Shown here: in pieces, positions 33,548-42,161 of the stretch | Layout of the letters: each line of letters opens with the position of its first letter | How positions within the stretch are numbered: the stretch's first letter is position 1 | Origin: Symbiodinium natans | Taxonomy: Eukaryota; Sar; Dinophyceae; Suessiales; Symbiodiniaceae | Reading direction: 5' to 3' | DNA: 64,000 bases | Assembly: GCA_905221605.1 (NCBI GenBank) | Contig: CAJNDS010000395.1 | Location: forward strand, 62,001 to 126,000 | Position numbers and translations under genes: made by a program | Notes under the pieces: model-generated | What the model was told of the DNA's origin: nothing | Databases searched by the model: none | Seen by the model: only the letters and a program-made list of their open reading frames with translations

Positions 33548-34462
33548 ATGTCTAAGCAAGAAATTATAGCGAATATTTATTATGATAAAAGCGGTTTTGG
33601 AAGCAAGAAAACAACCCTAGAAGATGCAAAAAAGAAGGATAAAACTATAACAATGCAAGACGTGGAAGAATTTTTTAAAAACAACATTGAAGAGAAAAGA
33701 AAACCGCGCGGACAAAACTCCTTCGTCGCTCCGTATGCTTATCATACTTTTCAAATTGATTTGTTCTTTATTTCCAAGAAAGACCTTGAAAATCAAAAAT
33801 TCAATGTAGGCTTGGTGCTGATAGATGTTTTCTCCAAATATGCAGTTGTTGTTCCTATCAAAAGCAAAGAGCCACCCGACTTTCTAGCGGGAATGATGGA
33901 GGGACTAAATAAAATGGATAAGAAACCAGAACTTCTTTACGGCGACGACGAGGGAAGTTTGAATAGTCAAGTTGTAAATGAATACCTAACAAAAGAAAAG
34001 ATAGAGCTTCACAGAACAAGAGGGCACCCTGCCTTCGCCGAGAGACTAATAAGAACCTTTAAAGACAAACTATTCAAACGAGTAGAAGCGGATGAAAAAA
34101 AGGGAAAAGAAAACATCCAATGGACGGACTACATATTTGAAATAATGCTTACATACAATAATAAAGACGTTCATTCTGCAACCAAATTCACTCCGAAAGA
34201 TGCACGGCTACCAAAAAATCAGCTTGAAGTGAAATTGAATATAGGCTTACAAGCAAAAAGAAGCAGAACTTATCCTGACCTTCACAAGGGCGATAAGGTG
34301 AAAGTTATGAGAAAGAAAGGAATATCCGAAAAAGAAAGAAGTAGCCACTGGCTAAAAGCAGTTCAAGAAATAACCCGAATTGACGATAAGTTAGGTCAGA
34401 CCTATTATTTTTTGGATGATGGTAACAGAGGCTATTTACGCCACGAATTATTGAAAGTTTAA
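33548..34462 (+). CDS. Retroviral-type (rve) integrase of Polinton class
   Basis: 304 residues from ATG 33548; an upstream non-homologous stretch in the same frame overlaps the helicase and is not used. Catalytic triad: Asp71 (QIDLFF), Asp133/134 (YGDDEG) and Glu165 (FAERLIRTFK), giving D-x61/62-D-x30/31-E. The N-terminal part is typical of Polinton integrases, and the C-terminal ~60 residues (KGDKVKVMRKKG ... LRHELLKV) form the SH3-like DNA-binding end. It cuts and joins the element ends to host DNA, and the short target duplication at the borders fits. It lies 23 bp after the replication gene on the same strand and converges with the next gene. Confidence 0.93.
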   Translation: MSKQEIIANIYYDKSGFGSKKTTLEDAKKKDKTITMQDVEEFFKNNIEEKRKPRGQNSFVAPYAYHTFQIDLFFISKKDLENQKFNVGLVLIDVFSKYAVVVPIKSKEPPDFLAGMMEGLNKMDKKPELLYGDDEGSLNSQVVNEYLTKEKIELHRTRGHPAFAERLIRTFKDKLFKRVEADEKKGKENIQWTDYIFEIMLTYNNKDVHSATKFTPKDARLPKNQLEVKLNIGLQAKRSRTYPDLHKGDKVKVMRKKGISEKERSSHWLKAVQEITRIDDKLGQTYYFLDDGNRGYLRHELLKV

Positions 34463-34492
34463 CTTTGAGATAATTATTAAAGGTGTTAAAAA

Positions 34493-34529
34493 AGATAGAC
34501 AATAATATCAATAATATTATTGCTTATCT
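34493..34529. terminator. Strong hairpin between convergent genes
   Basis: Arms 34493-34508 and 34514-34529 pair over 15 of 16 positions around loop CAATA. It overlaps the stop of the minus-strand gene and follows the integrase stop by 30 bases. It is a likely bidirectional transcript end. Confidence 0.6.
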
Positions 34530-35309
34530 ACTTCTTCCTGATGAACTCCTAGACCTTATGTATTCAATAGTCCTTTCCGAACTGGCAACACTAACAGGAG
34601 GGGAACTTTGTAAATATTCAACTGTTCTATCAGAAGGCACTGAACTCGGAACTGTTTCCGGAGGGCTAGATTGAACGTATTCGCTTAACGCCCCTTCTTC
34701 AATGGGCAACAGTGCACTTCTTCCAGAACTTCGCCTTGAACTTGATGAAGATGATGATGGTTCATAAGATTTTTTAACGTTCATCGGTAAAGAAGAACTA
34801 CTCGCTTGGCTTTCTTCTGTTGCTACACGCTCTACATTCTCCTCATCTCGTTGTTCGCGTTGCTCCCTCATTCTACGTAATTCCTCTCTTCCTTCTTCAT
34901 ATTCATCATTTCCAAACATACTATCAAACATTCTTCTCATTAAGCTTCTTTCGTTTTGTCTTTCTGTTCCCCTCTCAACTGATTTATGACTGCTTCTTAT
35001 ACTAGATGCTTCGCTTACTTCATCTCGTTCTTCTTTAACAGCTTCTTCGGGTGTTCTCATACTTTCACTAACAGAAGAACTTGAAGAAGAAGAAGCTAAA
35101 TTAAAATCCGTCTGTGTCGCTTTATCTGGATTATCATTATTGTTAATATTTATTCTCTTATCATAATTACTTAAATCAAACTCATCAAAATCAACATCTT
35201 CTAGTAAAATACCCGTTAAACTTCTTCTTTCTCTTTCCGGTAAGATTTTTAACCTTCTCGTTCTAGCTTCCTTTAACATTTGCTCATAGGTAGGGCGAAG
35301 TTTAAGCAT
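34524..35309 (-). CDS. Serine-rich viral protein with LRPTY N-terminal motif
   Basis: 261 residues. The N-terminus KLRPTYEQML matches the N-terminus of the next gene (KLRPTYDEMI). The rest is low complexity: many Ser runs, Glu/Arg-rich stretches (EEGREELRRMREQREQRDEE) and two SSPPxxVxSS repeats near the end. Probably largely disordered. No family recognised. Its place among capsid genes and the shared motif suggest a virion or assembly role, which is inference. Confidence 0.75.
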   Translation of the reverse strand: MLKLRPTYEQMLKEARTRRLKILPERERRSLTGILLEDVDFDEFDLSNYDKRININNNDNPDKATQTDFNLASSSSSSSVSESMRTPEEAVKEERDEVSEASSIRSSHKSVERGTERQNERSLMRRMFDSMFGNDEYEEGREELRRMREQREQRDEENVERVATEESQASSSSLPMNVKKSYEPSSSSSSSRRSSGRSALLPIEEGALSEYVQSSPPETVPSSVPSDRTVEYLQSSPPVSVASSERTIEYIRSRSSSGRSR

Positions 35310-35322
35310 TCTATATATTTGT

Positions 35323-36342
35323 TTATATAATACTTGCTAATGCATCTTGCGCTACTGCGAGAGCTACGTCTTTTGCAACTTCTTTACCTGCATTTAAAAC
35401 GGCACTGCCTACTGCTTTTGCTCCACTAGCAATAGCTGAACCAATGCCACCACTTGAAGAAGAAGCGCTTTCTTGATTTGTAGGTTTCTTTTTCATCATT
35501 TTTCTCATTTCTCTAAATTTCTTTGCTTCTTGTTTAACTGTCTTACCGGCGAAGCCTGATTGTTGCCATTCGGCTGTTTCCTTCAAGCCTTCAATGATTG
35601 AAACTAAATACTGCTTCTTTTTCTGTTCGTTTGGAAGTCTGTCCGTTAATTCCATTATTTCGGGTGACAATAAATCGCGAACATACAATTGAAATAATAA
35701 GCCTGTTGATTTAACGTCTTGATTATTGATAAGATTGTCTGGGTCAAAGTCTCCTACCAATCCTATTTTATCGGTTAGGCTTCCTTCATCTTCTTCTTCA
35801 CTTTCAACAGACTCTAAATCTGGCATTTTATCACTACCTTCGTCAGACGTCATTGAATGAACCGGAACACCTGCTGGTAATGATTGAGAATGGACGTCTG
35901 CTAAATCGCTACTGGCGCTACTGACAGCCCTGTCTCGTGCTTTTTGCATTCTCTGCGTATAGGCGTCCATTTCCGCTTGTATTCTAGCTACTTCATCATC
36001 ACTTAATTCTTGTCCGTCTAACAGTTCAACTTCTAAGGGGGTATTGTAGCCACTAGTTGTAGCAGATAAAACGCCCATTGATGAGCCCGTTGCCATTGAC
36101 CTCTGTCTTAATTGCGTTTGTCTCAGTTCGTTTTTGACCTTGTCTTCTTCCTGCTTCTTCAATCCTAGAAAATCAACGTTGTCAAACTGACTTCCGAACT
36201 GATTGTTTCTGAATATCGTTGCTCGTCTGTCAATAATGTTTTCAATTGAAGGTCGCGAAGCGTCTCCTTGACTTTCAATCATTCCTATCATTTCATCATA
36301 CGTTGGACGTAATTTTAGTTCAGATTTCAATGTTTTAATCAT
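35323..36342 (-). CDS. Candidate minor virion protein with C-terminal amphipathic segment
   Basis: 339 residues. KLRPTYDEMI near the N-terminus is shared with the downstream gene. The middle is acidic and Ser/Gln-rich. A folded region (~200-280) is followed by a Gly/Ala-rich tail (GIGSAIASGAKAVGSAVLNA) that could form a membrane-active helix like those of internal capsid proteins of other double jelly-roll viruses. The gene starts ten bases after a TCTA motif and overlaps the promoter zone with the stop of the preceding gene. Function inferred only. Confidence 0.75.
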   Translation of the reverse strand: MIKTLKSELKLRPTYDEMIGMIESQGDASRPSIENIIDRRATIFRNNQFGSQFDNVDFLGLKKQEEDKVKNELRQTQLRQRSMATGSSMGVLSATTSGYNTPLEVELLDGQELSDDEVARIQAEMDAYTQRMQKARDRAVSSASSDLADVHSQSLPAGVPVHSMTSDEGSDKMPDLESVESEEEDEGSLTDKIGLVGDFDPDNLINNQDVKSTGLLFQLYVRDLLSPEIMELTDRLPNEQKKKQYLVSIIEGLKETAEWQQSGFAGKTVKQEAKKFREMRKMMKKKPTNQESASSSSGGIGSAIASGAKAVGSAVLNAGKEVAKDVALAVAQDALASII

Positions 36343-36351
36343 ATTATTAAT

Positions 36352-36672
36352 TTAGATTATATTTGCTATAATATTTTTTAAGTCAGATTGTCGTTGTTTT
36401 AGCTCTTCCTTTGTTCTAACTGGCATCATAGGTCTCTCTAACTGCCTATTAATACTATCTAGTTCTCCTTGGTAAAGGCTCTTCTTCTGATGTTCCAGCC
36501 AGTCATTCCTTAACCTAATGTTCTTGCCTCGGTTCTCCGCCTCTTCAATTCTTAACTTCATATCTTCTAAATATTTTAACCTACTGGAAACCCCGATTGA
36601 ACTGTCCAAATCGTAATACCTGCTAACTTGGGGCGCACGTTTGAACTCTGCTTTGCTCTTCCACATACTCAT
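36352..36672 (-). CDS. Small helical viral protein
   Basis: 106 residues (MSMWKSKAEFKRAPQ). Predicted helical with many Lys, Arg and Glu (LEDMKLRIEEAENRGKNIRLR); likely coiled coil at 35-80. No known domain. It is co-oriented with, and 9 bp upstream of, the 339-residue gene, with its own TCTA motif upstream. Confidence 0.7.
   Translation of the reverse strand: MSMWKSKAEFKRAPQVSRYYDLDSSIGVSSRLKYLEDMKLRIEEAENRGKNIRLRNDWLEHQKKSLYQGELDSINRQLERPMMPVRTKEELKQRQSDLKNIIANII
36353..36356 (-). promoter_or_regulatory. TCTA motif before the 339-residue virion-type gene
   Basis: Minus-strand context AATCTAAATTAATAATATG; ten bases before the start at 36342. Confidence 0.45.
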
Positions 36673-36686
36673 ATTATATTTAATAA

Positions 36687-36690
36687 TAGA
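36687..36690 (-). promoter_or_regulatory. TCTA motif before the 106-residue gene
   Basis: Minus-strand context TTATCTATTATTAAATATA; 14 bases before the start at 36672. Confidence 0.45.
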
Positions 36691-36720
36691 TAATTATTAT
36701 TAAATATATTTAATTTTCTT

Positions 36721-37374
36721 TCATTTGTTTTTTTTTCTCGCATAGTATTGTCGGTTGCTTTCACGAACCTTTTCTCTGTTGTTGTTTTGGTATTCTCGTG
36801 CTCGTGCTTGTTCTCTTTCTTTATTATTTTGATAATATTCTTTTTTCTGTTGCTTAATATCTTCTTTGTTTTCATCATAGTAAATTTTAATCTTGTCTTG
36901 TATCTTCTCTTTGTTTTCATTTCGATAATGCTTGGCATATTTTAGCTTCGCATCTTTATTTTGTTCATAATGCTTCCTCACTTGTTCCAATTTCTTGTCT
37001 CTGTTTTGTTCGTAGTATTCTTTGAATTTCTGTTTGTTTTCTTCGTAATACTCTTTTTTTGTCCTTCCGTTTATAATACTATTTAATGTTGATTGATGCT
37101 CTCGTATTAGTTCTCCTTCACGCTTCGTCAATTGTATAACATTTTCGCAGGGATATTCTTCTAACAATTCAATGTAGAAGTGTTCTCGTCCTAATTCATT
37201 CATTTTCTTATAAAGCTTCACACCACCTATATTACCGTGTTTCAGGTTGCTTCTATGCTGTGACATTCTTCGACTTAAACTCTGACAGGTGCTTCCGATA
37301 TAAATATCATCATTAATACTATTTCTGATACAATATATTTTTCCTTGTGAATAATCTTTTGTATTTCTAGACAT
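36721..37374 (-). CDS. GIY-YIG endonuclease (first of three)
   Basis: 217 residues. The catalytic domain (residues ~10-100) has KIYCIRN ... IYIGST, the GIY-YIG pair, then an Arg in SLSRRMSQHR and a late Glu in KREGELIREH. From ~110 the protein is a series of charged repeats (KEYYEENKQKFKEYYEQNRDKK) likely to form long helices that bind DNA. No zinc finger at the end, unlike the other two copies. GIY-YIG proteins of this kind are free-standing homing or repair nucleases. No TCTA motif precedes it. Confidence 0.88.
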   Translation of the reverse strand: MSRNTKDYSQGKIYCIRNSINDDIYIGSTCQSLSRRMSQHRSNLKHGNIGGVKLYKKMNELGREHFYIELLEEYPCENVIQLTKREGELIREHQSTLNSIINGRTKKEYYEENKQKFKEYYEQNRDKKLEQVRKHYEQNKDAKLKYAKHYRNENKEKIQDKIKIYYDENKEDIKQQKKEYYQNNKEREQARAREYQNNNREKVRESNRQYYARKKNK

Positions 37375-37405
37375 ATTTTTTTTATTGTTATATATTGTTT
37401 TATCC

Positions 37406-38095
37406 TTAAAACATTTTTGATTTAAAACCGTTAATTTTCTGCATTTGTTCTTCTCTCTTTACTCTCTTAATTTCGTTGTAATGTTGTTGTAAAAGCTCTG
37501 TTGCTGATAGTTGTCTAGGTGGAGGTGTATCTTGCATTCTAACTGGCACACTTGGCACACTTGATTTTGTTTTCACTTCAATAGGCTCGGAATAATTAAC
37601 AACTTCATTTTTTACGTTTTGAGCGTTTTTTTCGTTTTCTTTTTCATATTTTGCTTTCATTTCTTCTTCAATTTCTTTTCTTAATTTTTGTTCCACCTTT
37701 GAGCCATAACTTGCCTTCTGCTTATTGACTGGTAATGTTTCGGTTGGTTGTCCCTTACAATAATGCGGATGAGTATTTCTTAAACTTTTTGGTAACATTT
37801 TTTTCAAACAATCAGGGCATTCGGCTAGTTCCACTACTTTAACACTTCTCGCTAGTTTCTTTGGTGTTGCTTTTGCCTTTGCTTTTGGCTTCGCTTCTTC
37901 AACTGTGTCATTACGACTTTGTCCTAATGAGGCGACTGCGTCATTACCTGCTGGTTCAATATTTGTTGGTTCAGTTCTAGCTTCCTCTTTCGGTTCTTCT
38001 TTCTGTTCTTTATTAGGCTCTTCTTCATTCTTTTCGTTAGTTGTCATTTCAGGCTCTTCTTCATTTTTAATCTCTTCAACCTCTTCACCACTCAT
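37406..38095 (-). CDS. Acidic/basic viral protein with a single CxxC...HxxxC zinc site
   Basis: 229 residues. The N-terminal ~80 residues are dominated by Glu, Asn, Lys and Pro, then a basic Ala/Lys segment (KPKAKAKATPKKLARS). Around 100-122, ECPDC ... HPHYC forms a C2HC zinc finger. A Glu/Lys helix and a short Pro-rich tail follow. No family recognised. It lies between the GIY-YIG gene and the minor capsid gene on the same strand. Confidence 0.7.
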   Translation of the reverse strand: MSGEEVEEIKNEEEPEMTTNEKNEEEPNKEQKEEPKEEARTEPTNIEPAGNDAVASLGQSRNDTVEEAKPKAKAKATPKKLARSVKVVELAECPDCLKKMLPKSLRNTHPHYCKGQPTETLPVNKQKASYGSKVEQKLRKEIEEEMKAKYEKENEKNAQNVKNEVVNYSEPIEVKTKSSVPSVPVRMQDTPPPRQLSATELLQQHYNEIKRVKREEQMQKINGFKSKMF

Positions 38096-38123
38096 TAATT
38101 AATATAGTATATATTTTTCTAAT

Positions 38124-38127
38124 TAGA
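38124..38127 (-). promoter_or_regulatory. TCTA motif before the 229-residue gene
   Basis: Minus-strand context AATTATCTAATTAG; 28 bases before the start at 38095, the longest spacing of the set. Confidence 0.35.
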
Positions 38128-38133
38128 TAATTT

Positions 38134-38970
38134 TCAGCCCTTAAAAAAGGTAAGGGTGAATGATATGTCCACCCCGTTTAAATTTATATTTTGATTAAGG
38201 TGGTCGGTGCATCTGAAATTTAACCTACGAAATAATTTGTTAGAGCAGTCAATATAATCAACCGAACTTAACTCTAAATCATTTATGACACCTAAATAAG
38301 GAACATTTACAGGGACTTTCTTGATAATGCTTGAATTGCCCGCCACTGTCAATTGATTATAATTGCTTATTTCATTGCAGTGTAAATAAACATTCTTAAC
38401 AGGAGTTAAGTCAACAAAGTTTGTTGTGTAAGGAGCTACATTTGTGTAAGCGTCAGTAGCTGGCGTGGTATTGCCTATCACTCTGTTTATTGAACTTAAA
38501 TTATTAACATCAACGGGGTCACTAAACAAATTTGCTACTGGGGCTACTTCATCATCAGTCAGAACAACAAAAATAGCAGTTGCGTAATTAGAGCTGAAAG
38601 TATATTTATTGGTTGAAGTGTTATAGCTTATTGAATATGTATTTGGTCTATCAACCGTATCAACCAGCAAATTTAAAGCAATCTCTATTGTTTGAGCTAA
38701 ATCAACTGCTGTATAGTTGCCCTCCGGAATTGTAATTTTACGATAAGTTATACCTGCTACAACACTTGGTGGTATGACCTGATGTCTAAAATAAAGATTG
38801 TTGTTTGTGCTGTTTATGGAATACCAAGAATGAGGAATGCTTACCTCGTGTATTTGACACAACATATTTTCTTCAAGCTGGACTGTTTCCGGTAGGTCAA
38901 TAGTAAAATCGGACGACGTGCCACTTACTCTATAACTGCTGTCAATATATACCTTTTTGAACTTAAGCAT
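38134..38970 (-). CDS. Minor capsid (penton) protein, single jelly-roll type
   Basis: 278 residues. The opening VYIDSSYRVSGTSSDFTIDL, the following EVSIPHSWYSIN and YFRHQV, and the beta-rich remainder ending SFTLTFFKG match the pattern of Polinton/PLV/virophage penton proteins. These form the pentamers at capsid vertices. It is divergent from the lipase-like gene across a 41-bp AT-rich gap (38971-39011), which must hold both promoters. TCTA is absent there; the nearest match is TCTCTG. Confidence 0.88.
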   Translation of the reverse strand: MLKFKKVYIDSSYRVSGTSSDFTIDLPETVQLEENMLCQIHEVSIPHSWYSINSTNNNLYFRHQVIPPSVVAGITYRKITIPEGNYTAVDLAQTIEIALNLLVDTVDRPNTYSISYNTSTNKYTFSSNYATAIFVVLTDDEVAPVANLFSDPVDVNNLSSINRVIGNTTPATDAYTNVAPYTTNFVDLTPVKNVYLHCNEISNYNQLTVAGNSSIIKKVPVNVPYLGVINDLELSSVDYIDCSNKLFRRLNFRCTDHLNQNINLNGVDISFTLTFFKG

Positions 38971-39011
38971 TATTAATTAACAGAGAAAATTAATTTATAA
39001 GTTATTTTATA

Positions 39012-39668
39012 ATGCATAAAGATAAAAGAAGAAATGAAGGAATAACGTATGAAGCCCCGAACACAAGAAGCAAGATACATAATGAAGTTAAAGAAGAATT
39101 AGCGGGTAACTGGTCTTTTCTAACAGACACGCAAGGACTTAAATTAGCATATGAAAATCCTGACGGGATTTATAGAAACGGAAGCCAACTATACATTGCT
39201 GGAACCGGTGGAGGCGGAAGATGGTTAGGTGATATATATGATGATGTAAAATTACCGCTTTACCAAACACGAAACACGAAACGATACAAAGATGTAGATA
39301 AGTTCATAAAAGACGGAGCTATTGAAATTGACGGTCAAAAACATTATGGTATCTCTGACGTTATTTCACACAGCTTGGGATCGGCGATAAGCGCACAAAT
39401 CAATAATGATTATGGAAATATTTTTAGAACGAGAAGTTATGGTTCGCCTTTTGTTTCAAATCAACGTCCAGAAGACACGGGGACAAATTTGAGAATAAGA
39501 GGGTCTAAGGACGTTGTGAGTATGTTTGACGGTGGCAGTATAACTATTCCGAAAGGCTCGTTAAATCCATTGTATAACCACTCCTACGAAGATATAGCAA
39601 ATGTTAAAAACAAAGCAGGAAATGAACCTATAACAAGAGAAGAATTTATGGAACAATTTGAAACATAG
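39012..39668 (+). CDS. Class 3 lipase-like alpha/beta hydrolase
   Basis: 218 residues. The pattern fits a compact class 3 lipase: LYIAGTGGGG near 55-64 (oxyanion side), ISHSLGSAIS with nucleophile Ser121 (GxSxG-like, with Ser in the first Gly position), RSYGSPFVS after the core, then Asp167 or Asp173 and His190 (YNHSYED) for the triad. It would hydrolyse a lipid or ester. A role in membrane passage or release is inference. Next to capsid genes, it may be packaged. No signal peptide. Confidence 0.7.
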   Translation: MHKDKRRNEGITYEAPNTRSKIHNEVKEELAGNWSFLTDTQGLKLAYENPDGIYRNGSQLYIAGTGGGGRWLGDIYDDVKLPLYQTRNTKRYKDVDKFIKDGAIEIDGQKHYGISDVISHSLGSAISAQINNDYGNIFRTRSYGSPFVSNQRPEDTGTNLRIRGSKDVVSMFDGGSITIPKGSLNPLYNHSYEDIANVKNKAGNEPITREEFMEQFET

Positions 39669-39701
39669 TTAAAGAAAAGATATATTAAGATATATAGGGA
39701 T

Positions 39702-40475
39702 ATGAGTAAGTATCATAAAGGGAAAATCTATAAAATCACCGATGTAGGTTATAACAAGCAGTATTTCGGGAGCACCATTGAAAGTTTAAGTAAAAGAATG
39801 GCAAAGCATAGATACAAGTATAAAACATATTCATCAAGTGAAGAACATATCAGAGTAAGTTGTTATGATATATTTGATGAGTATGGCATAGAAAACTGTA
39901 AAATTGAACTTGTTGAATATTTTAGTTGTGAGACAAAAGATGAATTGTTTAGACGGGAAGGTGAGTATATAAGAAACAATGACTGCGTCAATAAAGTTGT
40001 TTCTGGAAGGACATTACAAGAATATAAAGCCGAGACCAAAGAGCAAAGGCGCGAAGGTAACAAACTTTATTATGAAAAAAACAAACCAACAATACAAGCA
40101 AAAGCAAAACAATACCGAGACAATAACAAAGAGAAGATAAGGCAAAATGACAAACTATATTATGAAAAAAACAAACAAAAATGGGTTGAGTTTTACCAAC
40201 AAAACAAGGAACGATTACGAGAGGAAAGGCGTGATTATCTAAAACAGTATAGAGAAAAAGAAGAAAACAAAACACGAATACAAACACGAAAAAGCGAAAA
40301 ACACTTATGTGAATGTGGTTGCTACTATACATTTGGTCATAGGTTAAGACATTTTCAAACTAAAAAACGCCAAGAAGCATTAAATAATCTAAATAATATA
40401 AATAATAATAATGTTCTCTTACAAAGCGCAGACTTACGAGAAGATGGAAAAGCAGAAGCCAGACAAGAAGTTTAA
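39702..40475 (+). CDS. GIY-YIG endonuclease with C-terminal zinc finger (second)
   Basis: 257 residues. Catalytic domain ~5-95: KIYKITD ... YFGST (a YFG variant of YIG), LSKRMAKHR and RREGEYIRNN. A Lys/Glu/Asn-rich helical repeat region follows (NKEKIRQNDKLYYEKNKQ). CECGCYYTFGHRLRHFQTKK near 205-225 is a C2H2-like finger. It sits between the lipase-like gene and the major capsid gene. It probably cuts DNA at or near a capsid locus. Confidence 0.87.
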   Translation: MSKYHKGKIYKITDVGYNKQYFGSTIESLSKRMAKHRYKYKTYSSSEEHIRVSCYDIFDEYGIENCKIELVEYFSCETKDELFRREGEYIRNNDCVNKVVSGRTLQEYKAETKEQRREGNKLYYEKNKPTIQAKAKQYRDNNKEKIRQNDKLYYEKNKQKWVEFYQQNKERLREERRDYLKQYREKEENKTRIQTRKSEKHLCECGCYYTFGHRLRHFQTKKRQEALNNLNNINNNNVLLQSADLREDGKAEARQEV

Positions 40476-40611
40476 ACAAAACAGCTACGAAGAAATAAGA
40501 AAGTTAGTTGAAGAAAATGATGTGGAAAGGAAACAAATAAATAGTATAGTTAAGAACACGAAAAAGAAGAATACAAATGAAAATACATATAGTTTTAAAT
40601 TATTTGATTAA
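40411..40611 (+). CDS. Small basic viral protein overlapping the GIY-YIG end
   Basis: 66 codons (MFSYKAQTYEKMEK), very rich in Lys, Glu and Asn. It overlaps the last 65 bases of the GIY-YIG gene in another frame. A perfect 12-bp hairpin starts at its stop, which supports it being the last gene of the unit. No domain recognised. Confidence 0.45.
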   Translation: MFSYKAQTYEKMEKQKPDKKFKQNSYEEIRKLVEENDVERKQINSIVKNTKKKNTNENTYSFKLFD

Positions 40612-40634
40612 ATATAATTAAAAATTATATTTAA
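40608..40634. terminator. Perfect 12-bp AT hairpin
   Basis: Arms 40608-40619 and 40623-40634 around AAA, at the stop of the small gene and before the capsid promoter. Likely transcript end. Confidence 0.5.
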
Positions 40635-40647
40635 TTAAATTTATTTT

Positions 40648-40651
40648 TCTA
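40648..40651 (+). promoter_or_regulatory. TCTA motif before the major capsid gene
   Basis: TTTTTCTAGCC context; 18 bases before the ATG at 40670. Confidence 0.45.
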
Positions 40652-40669
40652 GCCAAGATATATAAGAAA

Positions 40670-42112
40670 ATGTCTATTGAAACATTCAGTCCAGAAGATA
40701 TTCTAGTTGATAACCTTTCATTTAAATTAAACAAAGGAGCAAGCTATATTACTGACCGACGAAGCGTAAGATTTTATCCAAGTGGTAGTAATGTTTATAA
40801 GCCTACATCAGGAAACCGTGTATTGAAATTCTCATTAAACGCCGAAGACAACGGATGGCTAGACCCTCAATCAGTTCGTGTATTCTTTACAGTTCAAAAT
40901 TTAGACCAGACCCTTGACCGAAAACTTCGTCCATTAGCACCGCCATATTCCTTTTTCAGACGAATGCGAATTATCGCCGGTAATCAAGTAGTTGAAGACT
41001 TTGATAATTACAACCGAGTTCATCAGATGTTTTCTAAATTAATGTCGCAAGGAGCAAGAAAAGACGAAGCGAATGAAGGTTTCGGATATAGGTATGACGA
41101 CGAAGTTAAAACATTAGTTAATAATGCAGGAACACAATTAGATTATGAAGTTAATTCTACCAATTGCCAAGGGTTCAAAAATCAAATGACAGTAGGATTT
41201 AAACCATTATGCGGTCTCTTCTCTCAGTTTAAGTATTTACCGCTAAAATATATGGGCAATCTAACTATTGAATTAGAACTCGTAAATAGCGACCTTGATT
41301 GTATTATTAACCCAGATGATTATGACGAGGCAGACGGAGGAATTGCTCAAAACCTTCGTGAAAGATTTACTCAGGATGTAGCATTACCCGCAGGTAGTGC
41401 CACCAACACTTCTAAACTCTTTGAACTTAACAACTGCTTCGTTTCCTGTGATATTTGCACCCTTGATAATAATTTAAATAACGAATACGTTAAGCATCTT
41501 TTAGAAGGCAAAGGATTACCGATTACATACACAACATATATTACTCAATCTCAGTCAGTAGTAGGATTAACTGATATTAGCGTTCCAGTCATTCGCTCCG
41601 TTTCAAAACTTGTTGCTTCCTTCATCACTTTTTATAGAGACGATGACCCCAGCCTTGGTTATGAATATGCTAATAAACGCTTTTGTAGGTTTTATCATCC
41701 TCATCAAACCCACGATGCCACAGTGGAAGGAATTTACGACATCAACAAAGACTTGGAGTTCCAAATCCAACTAGGTTCTAAATTGTATCCAGAATATCCT
41801 TGTAATTCATTAACACAGTGCTTCTATCATTTGAGAAAAGCGTTAAACCTTCCAGTGTTCCATCAACACAGTATTTCAATTGATTTTAAGCAATATCGTG
41901 ATCGCCAATTTATTTTTGGTTATAGCCTTGAACGCGTTCCAGATAGTTCATATACAGGAATTAATACAAGAGCAGGACAACAGATGCTTATACGCGTGAA
42001 GCCTGCGGGAGCAACAATTCCTGCTGATGATATGCCAGATGAGATGTTCATTACCCTATTATCAGAACAGGTGATTGAAATTCGCGACTTGGGGCTCAAG
42101 GTGTATGATTAA
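40670..42112 (+). CDS. Major capsid protein, double jelly-roll
   Basis: 480 residues. The N-terminus (SFKLNKGASYITDRRSVRFY), the segment WLDPQSVRVFFTVQN, the PPYSFFRRMRIIAGNQVVED region and the beta-rich remainder match double jelly-roll capsid proteins of Polinton-like viruses. Trimers of this protein tile the icosahedral faces. Length is within the usual 450-600 range. Flanked on both sides by GIY-YIG genes, with its own promoter motif. Fully open. Confidence 0.92.
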   Translation: MSIETFSPEDILVDNLSFKLNKGASYITDRRSVRFYPSGSNVYKPTSGNRVLKFSLNAEDNGWLDPQSVRVFFTVQNLDQTLDRKLRPLAPPYSFFRRMRIIAGNQVVEDFDNYNRVHQMFSKLMSQGARKDEANEGFGYRYDDEVKTLVNNAGTQLDYEVNSTNCQGFKNQMTVGFKPLCGLFSQFKYLPLKYMGNLTIELELVNSDLDCIINPDDYDEADGGIAQNLRERFTQDVALPAGSATNTSKLFELNNCFVSCDICTLDNNLNNEYVKHLLEGKGLPITYTTYITQSQSVVGLTDISVPVIRSVSKLVASFITFYRDDDPSLGYEYANKRFCRFYHPHQTHDATVEGIYDINKDLEFQIQLGSKLYPEYPCNSLTQCFYHLRKALNLPVFHQHSISIDFKQYRDRQFIFGYSLERVPDSSYTGINTRAGQQMLIRVKPAGATIPADDMPDEMFITLLSEQVIEIRDLGLKVYD

Positions 42113-42161
42113 AAAGGAGTAAAAACGCTTAAAGAATAGTTGTGTATAGTAAGTAGTGATA

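Noticed and set aside
34820-35005. Hydrophobic plus-strand frames antisense to viral genes (also 36748-36945, 46715-47095)
   Set aside because: Antisense of Lys/Glu-rich coding reads as Phe/Leu/Ser-rich and mimics membrane proteins; no independent support.
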